33,191 nt of DNA, taken from positions 1-33,191 of the forward strand of contig DASUSH010000058.1 in the NCBI GenBank assembly GCA_036375215.1. The letters run 5' to 3'. The DNA is from DASUSH01 sp036375215. GTDB taxonomy: Bacteria; Actinomycetota; Thermoleophilia; Solirubrobacterales; 70-9. This document shows positions 14,060-22,227 of this stretch, in pieces (within the stretch, counting starts at the first letter, position 1; each line of letters begins with the position of its first letter). The notes beneath the pieces were generated by a model. It did no database searches and had not been told where the DNA came from. It worked only from the letters and a program-made list of their open reading frames with translations. The translations under genes and the position numbers were made by a program.

Positions 14060-14701
14060 CTACTGGCCGCAGACCGGCCAGGGGGAGCTGCCCGCGCGCG
14101 CGTAGAGCATCGAGGCACGCATGTCCTGCTCGGCCTCCGACGCCTCGGCGGGGTTGCCGGAACCGCCTACCGAAGCCCAGGTGCCCGTGTCGAACTGGTA
14201 CTTGCCGTAGTAGCCGGCAGCGTTCACCGCGGTCGGGTCGCCGCCGGACTCGCAGGCAGCGATCGCGTCGAGGGTCGACTGCGAGACGCCGCCGACCAGG
14301 CCGCCGACCGCCGCCTCGGACCCCTCGGCCGCCGCGGCCTCCTCGGCCTCCTCGCGCGCCTTCTCCACGTCCTCGCGGAGCTCCGGGACCTGATTGCTCA
14401 GCTCGTCGAGCTCGGGCTCGCCCTTGTCGGCGAGCACGTTCGCCTTCGGCTCGGCGTCGAGCTTCTCGGCCTCCGCATAGAGCTCGCGGTAGCGGCCCGT
14501 GAGCTCCTCGGTGCGGTGCTCGTTGATCGCCCGGTTCAGGTCCTCGCCCTCGCGCTCGAGCAGGGCGATCTCGACCCCCTCGGCGCCGGGGTCCGGAGCG
14601 ACCGGCTCCGCGCCGTCGGCCGCGAACGCGGCCGTGGCGGCTACGCCGACGCCGAGCGCCACAGCGCTCGCCGCGGCGGCGAAGTTCGTCTTCTTGTGCA
14701 C
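14060..14701 (-). CDS. Secreted Rpf-like transglycosylase (resuscitation-promoting factor family)
   Basis: A 213-aa secreted protein that should cleave peptidoglycan glycan strands. The GTG at 14701 is preceded by a strong GGAGGTGGT ribosome site. A signal peptide occupies about residues 1-27 (cleavage near AAFA-AD). A Glu/Ala-rich coiled-coil-like region spans about 45-125 (for example VEKAREEAEEAAAAEG). The transglycosylase-like domain runs from about 143 to the end, with the catalytic Glu in IAACESGG, then GYYGKYQFDTGTW and a final SPWPVCG, all typical of Rpf domains. There is no LysM or G5 domain. The structured leader at 14735-14799 and the CRP-type site at 14932 suggest regulation at RNA and DNA level. 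Confidence 0.9.
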   Translation of the reverse strand: MHKKTNFAAAASAVALGVGVAATAAFAADGAEPVAPDPGAEGVEIALLEREGEDLNRAINEHRTEELTGRYRELYAEAEKLDAEPKANVLADKGEPELDELSNQVPELREDVEKAREEAEEAAAAEGSEAAVGGLVGGVSQSTLDAIAACESGGDPTAVNAAGYYGKYQFDTGTWASVGGSGNPAEASEAEQDMRASMLYARAGSSPWPVCGQ

Positions 14702-14734
14702 GGAAACACCACCTCCGTTCGGTCCCACTCGCCT

Positions 14735-14799
14735 GGGGGGAAGCGGCTTCGAGGCAGTGCCTCGTCGCGACCGAGTGACTCGGTCTCGCTTCGACCCCC
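14735..14799 (-). ncRNA. Structured mRNA leader: putative three-way junction upstream of the Rpf-like gene
   Basis: On the minus strand an outer stem (GGGGG, 2-base bulge, GAAGCG pairing with CGCTTC-CCCCC) encloses two perfect 7-bp hairpins: ACCGAGT-C-ACTCGGT and CGAGGCA-C-TGCCTCG. The fold ends 34 bases before the GTG start. It does not match the c-di-AMP riboswitch that precedes the M23 gene, nor any RNA class I recognise. The 305 bases between the Rpf-like gene and the phosphatidyltransferase gene otherwise hold only the CRP-type site. Confidence 0.5.
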
Positions 14800-14931
14800 G
14801 CTGGTGCGGCTCGCGGTCAGACCCCGGGCGGTTCGTGGTTTGACGTGAGTGCGCCCCCCTCGTCTGGTGGCGCACGCCCGAGGTTTGTGATCCGTGTGGC
14901 CCCGAGGGTCGCGGCAAAATCGCGAAACATG

Positions 14932-14947
14932 TGTGACTGCGGTCACA
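14932..14947. promoter_or_regulatory. CRP-type palindrome upstream of the Rpf-like gene
   Basis: A perfect TGTGA-CTGCGG-TCACA site about 230 bases upstream of the Rpf-like start codon and 60 bases upstream of the divergent phosphatidyltransferase. Read toward the Rpf-like gene, a TTGCAA hexamer sits immediately before the site and a CATGTT just after it, similar to the arrangement at 8851. Mycobacterial rpfA is a known Crp target, which supports the assignment. Confidence 0.65.
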
Positions 14948-15006
14948 CTTGCAAGCAAACGCTCACACTCGTAACGTCCGCAACGAAACGGGGTCTCTTA
15001 TGCGCG

Positions 15007-15735
15007 ATGGACGCCGAGGCAGCAGGCGGGGCCGCGGGCGGGGATTCGCCCGACCGCGAGGGCGTCGAGGCCGAGCGCGAGCCGAACTTCCTGCTCGCCC
15101 GCGCCGAGCGCCGCTTCCTCCCCTGGCTGGCGGCGAAGCTGCCGCGCCGGGTGCTGCCCGACGACATGACGGCGGTCGGCGTGCTCAGCGCCTTCGGCAT
15201 CTGCGCCGCCTACCAGCTCTCCAACGAGAGCCTCGACTGGCTCTGGGTCGCGAGCGCCCTGCTCGTCGTGCAGTGGCTCGGCGACAGCCTCGACGGGACG
15301 CTCGCGCGCGTGCGCCGGATCCAGCGGCCGAAGTACGGGTTCTACCTCGACCACATGGTCGACGCGATCTCGACGGCGGCGATCGGGATCGGCCTCGGCC
15401 TCTCCCCCTTCATGCTGCTCTCGATCGGGACGCTGATCGTCGTCGCCTACCTGATCCTCTCGATCAACGTCTACCTCGAGAGCATGGCCTTCGGCCGGTT
15501 CCGGATCGGCTACGGCCTGGTCGGCCCGACCGAGATCCGCGCGATCCTGATCGCCCTGAACACGGCGCTCGCGCTGAAGCTCGGCCTCGACTTCACGATC
15601 GCCGAGGTCCAGCTCACGGTCCTCGACGTGATCGGGCTCGTGATCGCCGGCACCATGATCGTCCTGCTGCTGGGCCGCGCCCTCGGCAACCTGCGCGAGC
15701 TCGCCCGCGCCGAGCCGGCGGCGCCGCGCCGCTAG
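15007..15735 (+). CDS. CDP-alcohol phosphatidyltransferase family membrane protein
   Basis: A 242-aa membrane enzyme that transfers a phosphatidyl group from a CDP-linked lipid to an alcohol. The full signature DGxxAR-x8-GxxxDxxxD is present (DGTLARVRRIQRPKYGFYLDHMVD, read in parts about residues 98-121), preceded by Asp in LGDSLDG. About six hydrophobic segments follow and flank it. The first 25 residues are acidic and low complexity. The acceptor alcohol (inositol phosphate, glycerol phosphate, serine) cannot be assigned. I chose the ATG at 15007 because upstream in-frame sequence has no hydrophobic or family content. A metallophosphoesterase gene follows after 30 bases. Confidence 0.88.
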   Translation: MDAEAAGGAAGGDSPDREGVEAEREPNFLLARAERRFLPWLAAKLPRRVLPDDMTAVGVLSAFGICAAYQLSNESLDWLWVASALLVVQWLGDSLDGTLARVRRIQRPKYGFYLDHMVDAISTAAIGIGLGLSPFMLLSIGTLIVVAYLILSINVYLESMAFGRFRIGYGLVGPTEIRAILIALNTALALKLGLDFTIAEVQLTVLDVIGLVIAGTMIVLLLGRALGNLRELARAEPAAPRR

Positions 15736-15765
15736 CTGGAGCGGCCACTAGCTTCGGGTCCGCCC

Positions 15766-16359
15766 ATGCGGATCCTCGCCTTCAGCGACCTGCATTGCGA
15801 CCTCGGCCGCGCCGCCGAGCTGGCCGAGCGCAGCGCGGAGTTCGACGCCGTCGTCTGCGCGGGCGACATCGCCTCCGTGCACTCGGGCCTCGAGGAGACG
15901 ATCGCTGCGCTGCGCCCGATCGAGGTCCCGACCGTGCTCGTGCCCGGCAACAACGAGACCGACGAGGCGCTCCGCGCGGCCTGCGCCGGCTGGGAGGCAG
16001 CGACGGTCCTGCACGGCGAGCGGGGCGCGCTCGACGGCCTCGAGGTCTTCGGCCTCGGCGCGGGCATCCCCGTCACCCCGTGGGACTGGAGCTTCGACCT
16101 CGACGAGGACGAGGCCTCGGCGGCGCTCGCCGCGTGCCCCGAGGGCGCTCTCCTCGTCGTGCACTCGCCGCCCTACGGCCACGTCGACCGGAGCCGCGGG
16201 CAGAGCCTCGGGAGCCGCGCGATCCTCGAGGCGATCGCGGAGCGGAGCCCCCGCCTCGCCGTCTGCGGCCACATCCACGAGAGCTGGGGCGAGCGCAGCC
16301 TGGTCGGGGAGACGCCGGTCCTGAACCTCGGGCCCGGGGGCGTCGCGCTCGAGCTGTGA
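15766..16359 (+). CDS. Calcineurin-like metallophosphoesterase
   Basis: A 197-aa cytoplasmic phosphoesterase with all metal-binding motifs: DLH near residue 8-10 (FSDLH), GD in CAGDIAS, GNNE in VPGNNETD, His in VVHSPPYGH and GHIH in VCGHIHE. The short single-domain form resembles the YfcE/MJ0936 group. It follows the phosphatidyltransferase by 30 bases on the same strand and may be co-transcribed, but a link to lipid metabolism is only suggested by position. It is convergent with the acyl-CoA dehydrogenase gene, whose stop is 8 bases away. No terminator is visible. Confidence 0.9.
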   Translation: MRILAFSDLHCDLGRAAELAERSAEFDAVVCAGDIASVHSGLEETIAALRPIEVPTVLVPGNNETDEALRAACAGWEAATVLHGERGALDGLEVFGLGAGIPVTPWDWSFDLDEDEASAALAACPEGALLVVHSPPYGHVDRSRGQSLGSRAILEAIAERSPRLAVCGHIHESWGERSLVGETPVLNLGPGGVALEL

Positions 16360-16366
16360 GCCCGGC

Positions 16367-17545
16367 CTAGCGCCCGTACGACTTCGGCAGCCCGAGGGAG
16401 TGCTCGGCGACGTAGTTCAGGATCATCTCGCGCGAGACCGGGGCGGTCCGGGTGACGCGGACGCCCCACCACATGTCGGTGAGGCCGTACTCGAGCGCGA
16501 AGCCGTTGCCGCCGTGGGTCTGGATCGCGCGGTCGACGCACTTGATCGCGGCCTCGGCGGCGGCGTACTTGGCCATGTTCGACGACTCGCCCGCGCCCGG
16601 CGCGCCGGCGTCGTAGAGCGCCGCCGCCTTCTGGGTCATGAGGCGCGCCAGCTCGAGCTCGACCTTGGCCTCGGCGAGCGGGTGCGCGATCGCCTGGTGG
16701 GTGCCGATCGGGGCGCCCCAGACCTCGCGCTCGCGGGCGTAGGCCGAGGCCTTCTCGAGCGCGAGGCGGCCGATCCCGCCGGCGATCGAGGCGCCCATGA
16801 TCCGCTCCGGGTTGAGGCCGTCGAAGACCGGCCCGAGGCCGCCGTTCTCGCCGCCGACCAGCCGGTCCTCGGTGAGCTCGACGTCGTCGAAGTAGAGCGT
16901 CCACTGGCGGTCGGGGCCGATGAACGGCATCGGGATCACGTCGCGGGTGAAGCCGGGCGCGTCGACGTCGACGATCGCCAGCGACGGCAGGCCGAGCGAG
17001 CCGTCCTCGGCCCGCGTGCGGGCGACGACGAGCACCGCGTCGGCGTCCTCGATCCCGGAGATGAAGGTCTTCTGGCCGCGCAGGTAGTAGCGGCCGTCGC
17101 GCCTTTGGATCGCGGTCTTCAGCTGGTGCGAGTTCGAGCCGGCGTCGGCCTCGGTGATCGCGAAGGCGATCTTCGTGGTCCCGGCGCCGATCCCCCGCAG
17201 CCAGCGGTCCTTCTGCTCCTCGGTGCCGTGCTTGGCGAGGATCGAGCCGGCGATCGCCGGCGAGACGACGATCAGGAGCAGGGCGTTGCCGGTCGCCGCC
17301 ATCTCCTCGGCGACCGCGGCGAGCGCCCGCATGCCGAGCCCGCCGCCGCCGTAGGACTCCGGCACGTTCACGCCCATGTAGCCGCGGCTCGCGAGCTCGT
17401 CCCAGAGCTCGGTCGGCGGCTCGCCGGACTCGGTCTTCCGCCGGGCGTACTCGGGCCCGTACGCCGAGCAGATCGAGCGCACCGTCTCGCGCATGAGCCG
17501 CTCCTCGTCGTTCGGGCGCAGCTCGAGGACGGGCGGATCGGTCAT
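16367..17545 (-). CDS. Acyl-CoA dehydrogenase family protein
   Basis: A 392-aa flavin enzyme for alpha,beta-dehydrogenation of an acyl-CoA. The N-terminal helical domain contains GYMGVNVPESYGGGGLGM. The FAD-binding middle domain has AFAITEADAGSNS and GQKTFISGIEDAD. The C-terminal domain has HQAIAHPLAEAKVELELARL and QTHGGNGFALEY. The usual C-terminal catalytic motif (YEG) is replaced by TAPVSRE, but GLNPERI carries Glu at the alternative catalytic position used by isovaleryl- and long-chain acyl-CoA dehydrogenases. The substrate is unknown. The gene lies 9 bases after the stop of the DUF445 gene and may share its transcript. Confidence 0.92.
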   Translation of the reverse strand: MTDPPVLELRPNDEERLMRETVRSICSAYGPEYARRKTESGEPPTELWDELASRGYMGVNVPESYGGGGLGMRALAAVAEEMAATGNALLLIVVSPAIAGSILAKHGTEEQKDRWLRGIGAGTTKIAFAITEADAGSNSHQLKTAIQRRDGRYYLRGQKTFISGIEDADAVLVVARTRAEDGSLGLPSLAIVDVDAPGFTRDVIPMPFIGPDRQWTLYFDDVELTEDRLVGGENGGLGPVFDGLNPERIMGASIAGGIGRLALEKASAYAREREVWGAPIGTHQAIAHPLAEAKVELELARLMTQKAAALYDAGAPGAGESSNMAKYAAAEAAIKCVDRAIQTHGGNGFALEYGLTDMWWGVRVTRTAPVSREMILNYVAEHSLGLPKSYGR

Positions 17546-17554
17546 CGCGCGAAC

Positions 17555-18823
17555 CTAGCCGAAGATCGCCAGGTGCACGAGGCCGCCGGCGAAGCCGAGC
17601 ACCGCCCCGTGCAGGTAGAGCAGCCACTCGTCCTCGCGCATCACCGTCCGCAGCATCTCCGAGAAGTCGTCGGGCGACATCTCGCGGATCCGCGCGGAGA
17701 TCAGCGTCTGCACGCGCTCGGACTGCTCGCGGTTGAACTCCGGATCGGTCATCGGCGTCACCGCGTACTCGACCGACTCGGTCGCGACCGCCTCGCGGAT
17801 CGCGTCGTACTCGCGGCCGCCGACCGCGGCGCGGACCGCGGCCCGGGGGCGGCCGACCGCGCGGTCGAGCGCCGGCCGCAGCGCGGTCTCGATCATCCTG
17901 CGCGTGCGGTCCGAGCGGGGGCCGTGCAGGAGGTCCTGGCCGATGTTGGAGAGGGTCACGACCTTGTCCGCGACCGCGCCCGCGTAGATGTCCCCGGCCT
18001 CGGCCTGACGGCGCAGGAAGAGACCCTGGACGGTGAAGGGGCCGACCTTCGTCGGCCGCACCGGCTCGAAGATCATCCAGATCGCGACCAGGTTCGTGAC
18101 GTAGCCGATGATCACGCCGGAGATCGGCAGGAGCCACCACTCGTGGAAGAGGATCTCGGTGATGACCGAGGTCGGGATCCCGAGCAGGAAGCCGAAGAAG
18201 AAGCCGAAGTTGACGATGAACTTGAGCTCCTTCGTGCCCATGTCGCGAAAGATCTGGTTGGCGATCTCCGGCTCCTCCTCGAAGCGCCGGATCACCATCA
18301 GCTTGATGTCGAGGAGCTGGTCGATGTTGTCGCCGATCTGATCGGTGACCGACCGGATGATCTCCGGCAGCTGCTCCTGGACGCGCTCGTGGACCGCCTC
18401 GCGGACGCGCGGCGGCAGGTCGTTCCAGAGCTGCGGATGCTCGCGCACCATGATCCGCTCGACGACCTCGCGGATGTCCCGGCGCGACGTCGCGATGATG
18501 TGCTCGGCGATCCGCTCGGGCTCGAGCTGGTCGTAGAACTCCTTCGGGCTGCCGAGCTTGGCGATCCCCTTGTCGACCGCGATCGAGCCCATCTTCGCGG
18601 CGCGCGACGGGATGATCCCCTGCCACCCGATCCCGCCCTGCATCACCCCCGGGATCTGCTGGACCTTGCGCGGCAAGAGGCGCGCCATCTCGGCGAGCAG
18701 CGGCACCCGGGCGCCGCGGAAGCGGACCGGCTGGAAGAGCATGATCACGCCGCTCCAGTTCGTCACGTAGCCGATCGCGCCCGTGAAGAACGGGACCGTG
18801 ATCGCGCTGACCCAGTCGATCAC
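17555..18823 (-). CDS. DUF445 family membrane protein
   Basis: A 422-aa protein of the DUF445 family; function not established. It has an internal repeat typical of the family: IGYVTNWSGVIMLFQPVR near residue 17 and IGYVTNLVAIWMIFEPVR near residue 240. Membrane segments occur at the N-terminus, in the middle (about 205-245) and at the C-terminus (about 400-420). Between them are long charged helices (RDIREVVERIM, VREAVHERVQEQLPEIIRSV). The GTG start lies inside a 9-bp inverted repeat at 18817-18838 and lacks a clear ribosome site. It is divergent from the ABC transporter operon. Confidence 0.85.
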   Translation of the reverse strand: MIDWVSAITVPFFTGAIGYVTNWSGVIMLFQPVRFRGARVPLLAEMARLLPRKVQQIPGVMQGGIGWQGIIPSRAAKMGSIAVDKGIAKLGSPKEFYDQLEPERIAEHIIATSRRDIREVVERIMVREHPQLWNDLPPRVREAVHERVQEQLPEIIRSVTDQIGDNIDQLLDIKLMVIRRFEEEPEIANQIFRDMGTKELKFIVNFGFFFGFLLGIPTSVITEILFHEWWLLPISGVIIGYVTNLVAIWMIFEPVRPTKVGPFTVQGLFLRRQAEAGDIYAGAVADKVVTLSNIGQDLLHGPRSDRTRRMIETALRPALDRAVGRPRAAVRAAVGGREYDAIREAVATESVEYAVTPMTDPEFNREQSERVQTLISARIREMSPDDFSEMLRTVMREDEWLLYLHGAVLGFAGGLVHLAIFG

Positions 18824-18838
18824 ATGCAGATGTGATCG
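18817..18838. promoter_or_regulatory. Perfect inverted repeat over the DUF445 start codon
   Basis: CGATCACAT (18817-18825) and ATGTGATCG (18830-18838) form a perfect 9-bp palindrome separated by 4 bases. The GTG start codon of the DUF445 gene lies within it. It could be a dimeric repressor operator or an mRNA hairpin hiding the start. It is the everted form of a CRP site (TCACA-N6-TGTGA), so it should not be read as one. Confidence 0.4.
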
Positions 18839-18953
18839 AGCCGAACGGGAAGCGAAGCTGAGGATTCGGCGGCTTTTTCCTCCATCCCGCCTCGAACCCT
18901 ATGCCGCGCGGGCACACGACCACCCCGCACCCACGCCTGCTAGTAAGGGGGCG

Positions 18954-19667
18954 GTGAACGAGCAGTCACTTGTCTCGGCCGACGGCGTGGAACGGGTCTT
19001 CGGTACCGGGGACGCCGCCGTCCGGGCCCTGGACGGGGTCAGCCTCGGCCTCCCCGCCGGCCGGTTCACGGCGATCATGGGCCCGTCCGGATCCGGCAAG
19101 TCGACCCTCATGCACTGCCTCGCGGGCCTCGATCGGCCGACCGCGGGCCAGGTGACGATCGACGGTGTCCGCCTCGGCGGGCTCGACGACGCGAGGCTCA
19201 CCGAGCTGCGCCGCGACAAGGTCGGGTTCGTCTTCCAGTTCTTCAACCTGCTGCCCGTCCTCTCCGCCGAGGAGAACATCCTGCTGCCGCTCTCCCTCGC
19301 CGGCCGCGATCCTGACCGCGACCGCTTCGACCGGCTCGTCGACGCCGTCGGCCTGCGCGACCGGCTCCACCACCGGCCCGCGGAGCTCTCCGGGGGCCAG
19401 CAGCAGCGGGTCGCGATCGCGCGCGCCCTCGTCTCGGCGCCGGCGGTCGTCTTCGCCGACGAGCCGACCGGCAACCTCGACTCGCAGGCGAGCGGCGAGG
19501 TGCTCGAGCTCCTGCGCCACGCGGTCGACGAGTTCGGGCAGACGATCGTGATGGTCACGCACGACCCCGGGGCCGCCGAGTTCGCCGACCGCACGATCGT
19601 CCTCGTCGACGGCAGGGTCCAGAGCGACACGGCGAGCGACGGAGCGGGCCCCGCCGCGAGCGGATGA
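18954..19667 (+). CDS. ABC transporter ATP-binding protein (LolD/MacB/FtsE type)
   Basis: A 237-aa ATPase paired with the FtsX-type permease that follows. It shows Walker A GPSGSGKST, the Q-loop in FVFQFFNLLPVLSAEEN (characteristic of the LolD/MacB group), signature LSGGQQQR, Walker B VVFADEPTGNLD and the H-loop VTHDP. The GTG at 18954 follows an AAGGGGG ribosome site by a few bases; the longer in-frame extension upstream runs into the divergent promoter region. Its stop overlaps the permease start as ATGA. Such systems act as mechanotransmitters or extrude lipids, peptides or drugs rather than importing solutes. Confidence 0.93.
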   Translation: MNEQSLVSADGVERVFGTGDAAVRALDGVSLGLPAGRFTAIMGPSGSGKSTLMHCLAGLDRPTAGQVTIDGVRLGGLDDARLTELRRDKVGFVFQFFNLLPVLSAEENILLPLSLAGRDPDRDRFDRLVDAVGLRDRLHHRPAELSGGQQQRVAIARALVSAPAVVFADEPTGNLDSQASGEVLELLRHAVDEFGQTIVMVTHDPGAAEFADRTIVLVDGRVQSDTASDGAGPAASG

Positions 19668-22213
19668 CGCGGATCGCGCTCCGCTACCTCTGGGCGCGGA
19701 AGCTGCGGACCTTCCTCACCTCGCTGTCGATCGTCCTCGGGGTGATGATGGTCACCGGGACCTACGTCTTCACCGACACGATCGAGAGCTCGTTCGACGA
19801 CATCTTCACCGAGTCGAACGAGAACATCGACGCAGTCGTAACCGCCAAGGAGACGGTGGAGTCCGACGACGACACCGCCCCCGCGTTCGACGCGAAGCTG
19901 CTCGACGAGGTGAGGAAGGTAGACGGGATCGAGCTCGCGGAGGGTGCGATCGCGGACCCGCAGGTCGCGATCATCGGCACCGACGGCGAGCCCACCGGCA
20001 CCCCGGGCGCGCCGAACTTCGCCTTCTCCGCCGGCTCGGACCTGTTCGACCCGCTGGACTACGAGGGCCGCCCGCCCGAGGCCGACGACGAGATCGTGAT
20101 CGACCGCCAGACCTCGGAGTCGCAGGGCTACGGGATCGGCGACATGGTCGAGGTCGCCGGCAAGGAGGAGGCCAGCGAGTACACGGTGGTGGGGATCGGC
20201 ACGCTTGGCGAGGTCGACTCGTTCGGCGGCGCCAGCTTCGCCGTGCTCACCCTGCCGGAGGCGCAGCGGATCGCCGGCAAGGAGGGCAGGTTCGACCAGA
20301 TCGCGGTCGCGGCCGAGGACGGCGTCTCCCCGGACGAGCTGGTCCGCGAGATCGCCCTGAAGCTACCGGCCTCGGTCACGGTCGAGACCAGCGCCGAGAA
20401 CGTCGAGTCCCAGCGCGAGGACATCGCCGAGCTCATCGGCTTCTTGACGACGGCCCTCTTGATCTTCGCCGGCGTCGCCCTGTTCGTCGCCACCTTCCTG
20501 ATCTTCAACACGTTCTCGATCACCGTCGCCCAGCGCACGCGCGAGTTCGGGATGCTGCGTGCGCTGGGAGCGAATCGGCGCCAGATCGTCGCCTCGGTCG
20601 TGCTCGAGGCGCTCGTGCTCGGCTTGGCCGCGTCGGTCCTCGGCTTCGCGCTCGGCGTCCTGTTCGCGGACGTTCTCGAGGCCGCCTTCAAGGGCCTCGG
20701 GATCGACCTGCCCGCCTCCGGGCGCGTGCTCGAGGCGCGCACGGTGATCGTCGCGATCGCCGTCGGCACGCTCCTCACCCTGGTCGCGGCGCTGGCGCCC
20801 GCGGTGCGGGCCACGAGGGTGCCGCCGGTCGCGGCGCTGCGGGAGGGCGTCTCGCTCGAGACGCCGTCAGGGTCCCGCCGCCGGGTGGCGATCGCGATCC
20901 TGCTCGTCGTCCTCGGGGTCGCCGCGCTCGTCCTGGGCCTCGCGGAGACGCTCGAGCCGCCCGGCGTCTGGGTCGGGATCGGCGCCGCCGCGATGTTCAT
21001 CGGCGTCGCCCTGCTCAGCCCCCAGCTCGTACGGCCGATGGCGTCCCTGGTCGGCCGCCCGCTCGAGCGGCTGCGCGGGGTGCCCGGCCGGCTCGCCCGC
21101 GAGAACTCGGTGCGCAACCCCGGCCGGACCGCGGCGACCGCCGCGGCGCTGATGGTCGGGCTGGCGCTGGTCGCGTTCGTGAGCGTGTTCGCGGCCGGGC
21201 TGCGCGGCTCGATCGACGACGCGATCGACGAGGTCTTCGCGTCCGACCTGATCCTCGCGCACACCGACGGCTTCTCGGACATCCCGCTCGATGCGGGCGA
21301 GGCGGCCGCCGAGGTCGAGGGGGTCCAGACCGTCTCGCCCTACCGGTTCACGAGCGCGATCGTCGACGGCGACCCCGACGAGCGCTCGCTCTCCCTCGTC
21401 GACCCGGGGACGGTGGGCGAGGTGCTCGAGCTCGAGTGGGTCGACGGCTCGCCGGAGCTGCTCTCCGGGCTCGGGCCCGAGGACGCGGTCGTCGACGAGA
21501 GCCGCGCGAAAAAGGACGGGCTCGCGGTCGGGGAGAAGTTCACGGCGAGGACCGCAAGCGGCGAGGAGATCGCCTACACGGTCCGCGGCACCTATAAGGA
21601 CAACGCCGACTTCACCGGGGACTTCGTCGCCTCCGACGTGAACGCCGCGGCCTACAACGAGGAGCGCTCGGTCACGAACTTCTTCATCGACCTGTCGCCG
21701 GACGCGGACGCGTCCGCGGTGCGCGAGGAGCTCGAGGGCCGGCTCGGCGCCGGGTTCCCGACCCTCGAAGTCCAGGATCAGGAGGAGCTCAAGGACTCGA
21801 TCGCCGAGGAGCTGAACGCCCTGCTCGGCGCCGTCTACGCGCTGCTCGCGCTCGCGATCATCGTCTCCCTGTTCGGGATCGTGAACACGCTCGCGCTCTC
21901 GATCTACGAGCGCACCAGGGAGCTCGGGCTCCTGCGCGCGGTCGGGATGTCGCGGCGCCAGGTGCGGCGGGTGATCCGCTACGAGGCCGTGATCACCGCG
22001 CTGATCGGCGCGGTGCTCGGCACCGTCCTCGGCGTGGTCTTCGCCGTGATCGCGAGCCGGCCGCTCGCCGAGGAGGGGTTCACGCTGACGATTCCGTTCG
22101 GCACGTTGGTCATGCTGCTGGTGCTAGCCGTGATCGCCGGAATCGTCGCCGCCATCGGACCGGCCCGCCGGGCCTCGCGCCTCGACGTGCTCGAAGCCCT
22201 GGCCTACGAGTGA
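19664..22213 (+). CDS. FtsX-like ABC transporter permease, two FtsX domains
   Basis: An 849-aa permease. The first transmembrane helix (about residues 14-36) is followed by a large extracellular MacB-type periplasmic core domain. FtsX domain 1 spans about 265-385 (FGMLRALGANRRQIV is the cytoplasmic coupling loop). A second N-terminal-like helix lies near 490-515, followed by a second extracellular domain and FtsX domain 2 at about 725-845 (LGLLRAVGMSRRQVRRV). This duplicated 10-TM layout is typical of actinobacterial permeases that pair with one LolD-like ATPase. Overlap with the ATPase gene shows coupling. The RDD protein gene follows 14 bases later, possibly in the same transcript. Confidence 0.93.
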   Translation: MTRIALRYLWARKLRTFLTSLSIVLGVMMVTGTYVFTDTIESSFDDIFTESNENIDAVVTAKETVESDDDTAPAFDAKLLDEVRKVDGIELAEGAIADPQVAIIGTDGEPTGTPGAPNFAFSAGSDLFDPLDYEGRPPEADDEIVIDRQTSESQGYGIGDMVEVAGKEEASEYTVVGIGTLGEVDSFGGASFAVLTLPEAQRIAGKEGRFDQIAVAAEDGVSPDELVREIALKLPASVTVETSAENVESQREDIAELIGFLTTALLIFAGVALFVATFLIFNTFSITVAQRTREFGMLRALGANRRQIVASVVLEALVLGLAASVLGFALGVLFADVLEAAFKGLGIDLPASGRVLEARTVIVAIAVGTLLTLVAALAPAVRATRVPPVAALREGVSLETPSGSRRRVAIAILLVVLGVAALVLGLAETLEPPGVWVGIGAAAMFIGVALLSPQLVRPMASLVGRPLERLRGVPGRLARENSVRNPGRTAATAAALMVGLALVAFVSVFAAGLRGSIDDAIDEVFASDLILAHTDGFSDIPLDAGEAAAEVEGVQTVSPYRFTSAIVDGDPDERSLSLVDPGTVGEVLELEWVDGSPELLSGLGPEDAVVDESRAKKDGLAVGEKFTARTASGEEIAYTVRGTYKDNADFTGDFVASDVNAAAYNEERSVTNFFIDLSPDADASAVREELEGRLGAGFPTLEVQDQEELKDSIAEELNALLGAVYALLALAIIVSLFGIVNTLALSIYERTRELGLLRAVGMSRRQVRRVIRYEAVITALIGAVLGTVLGVVFAVIASRPLAEEGFTLTIPFGTLVMLLVLAVIAGIVAAIGPARRASRLDVLEALAYE

Positions 22214-22227
22214 GGATGGGCTGAGCG

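Noticed and set aside
14735..14799. Rpf-like leader as a second c-di-AMP riboswitch
   Set aside because: The conserved GGGGGACC, GGCGAATCC and GACAGCTAACC blocks present at 8918-9042 are missing here.
16400..18835. An 811-codon plus-strand open frame antisense to the acyl-CoA dehydrogenase and DUF445 genes
   Set aside because: Its translation is Arg/Asp/Glu/Val-rich low complexity, typical of the antisense of GC-rich genes, and both minus-strand genes have clear family motifs.
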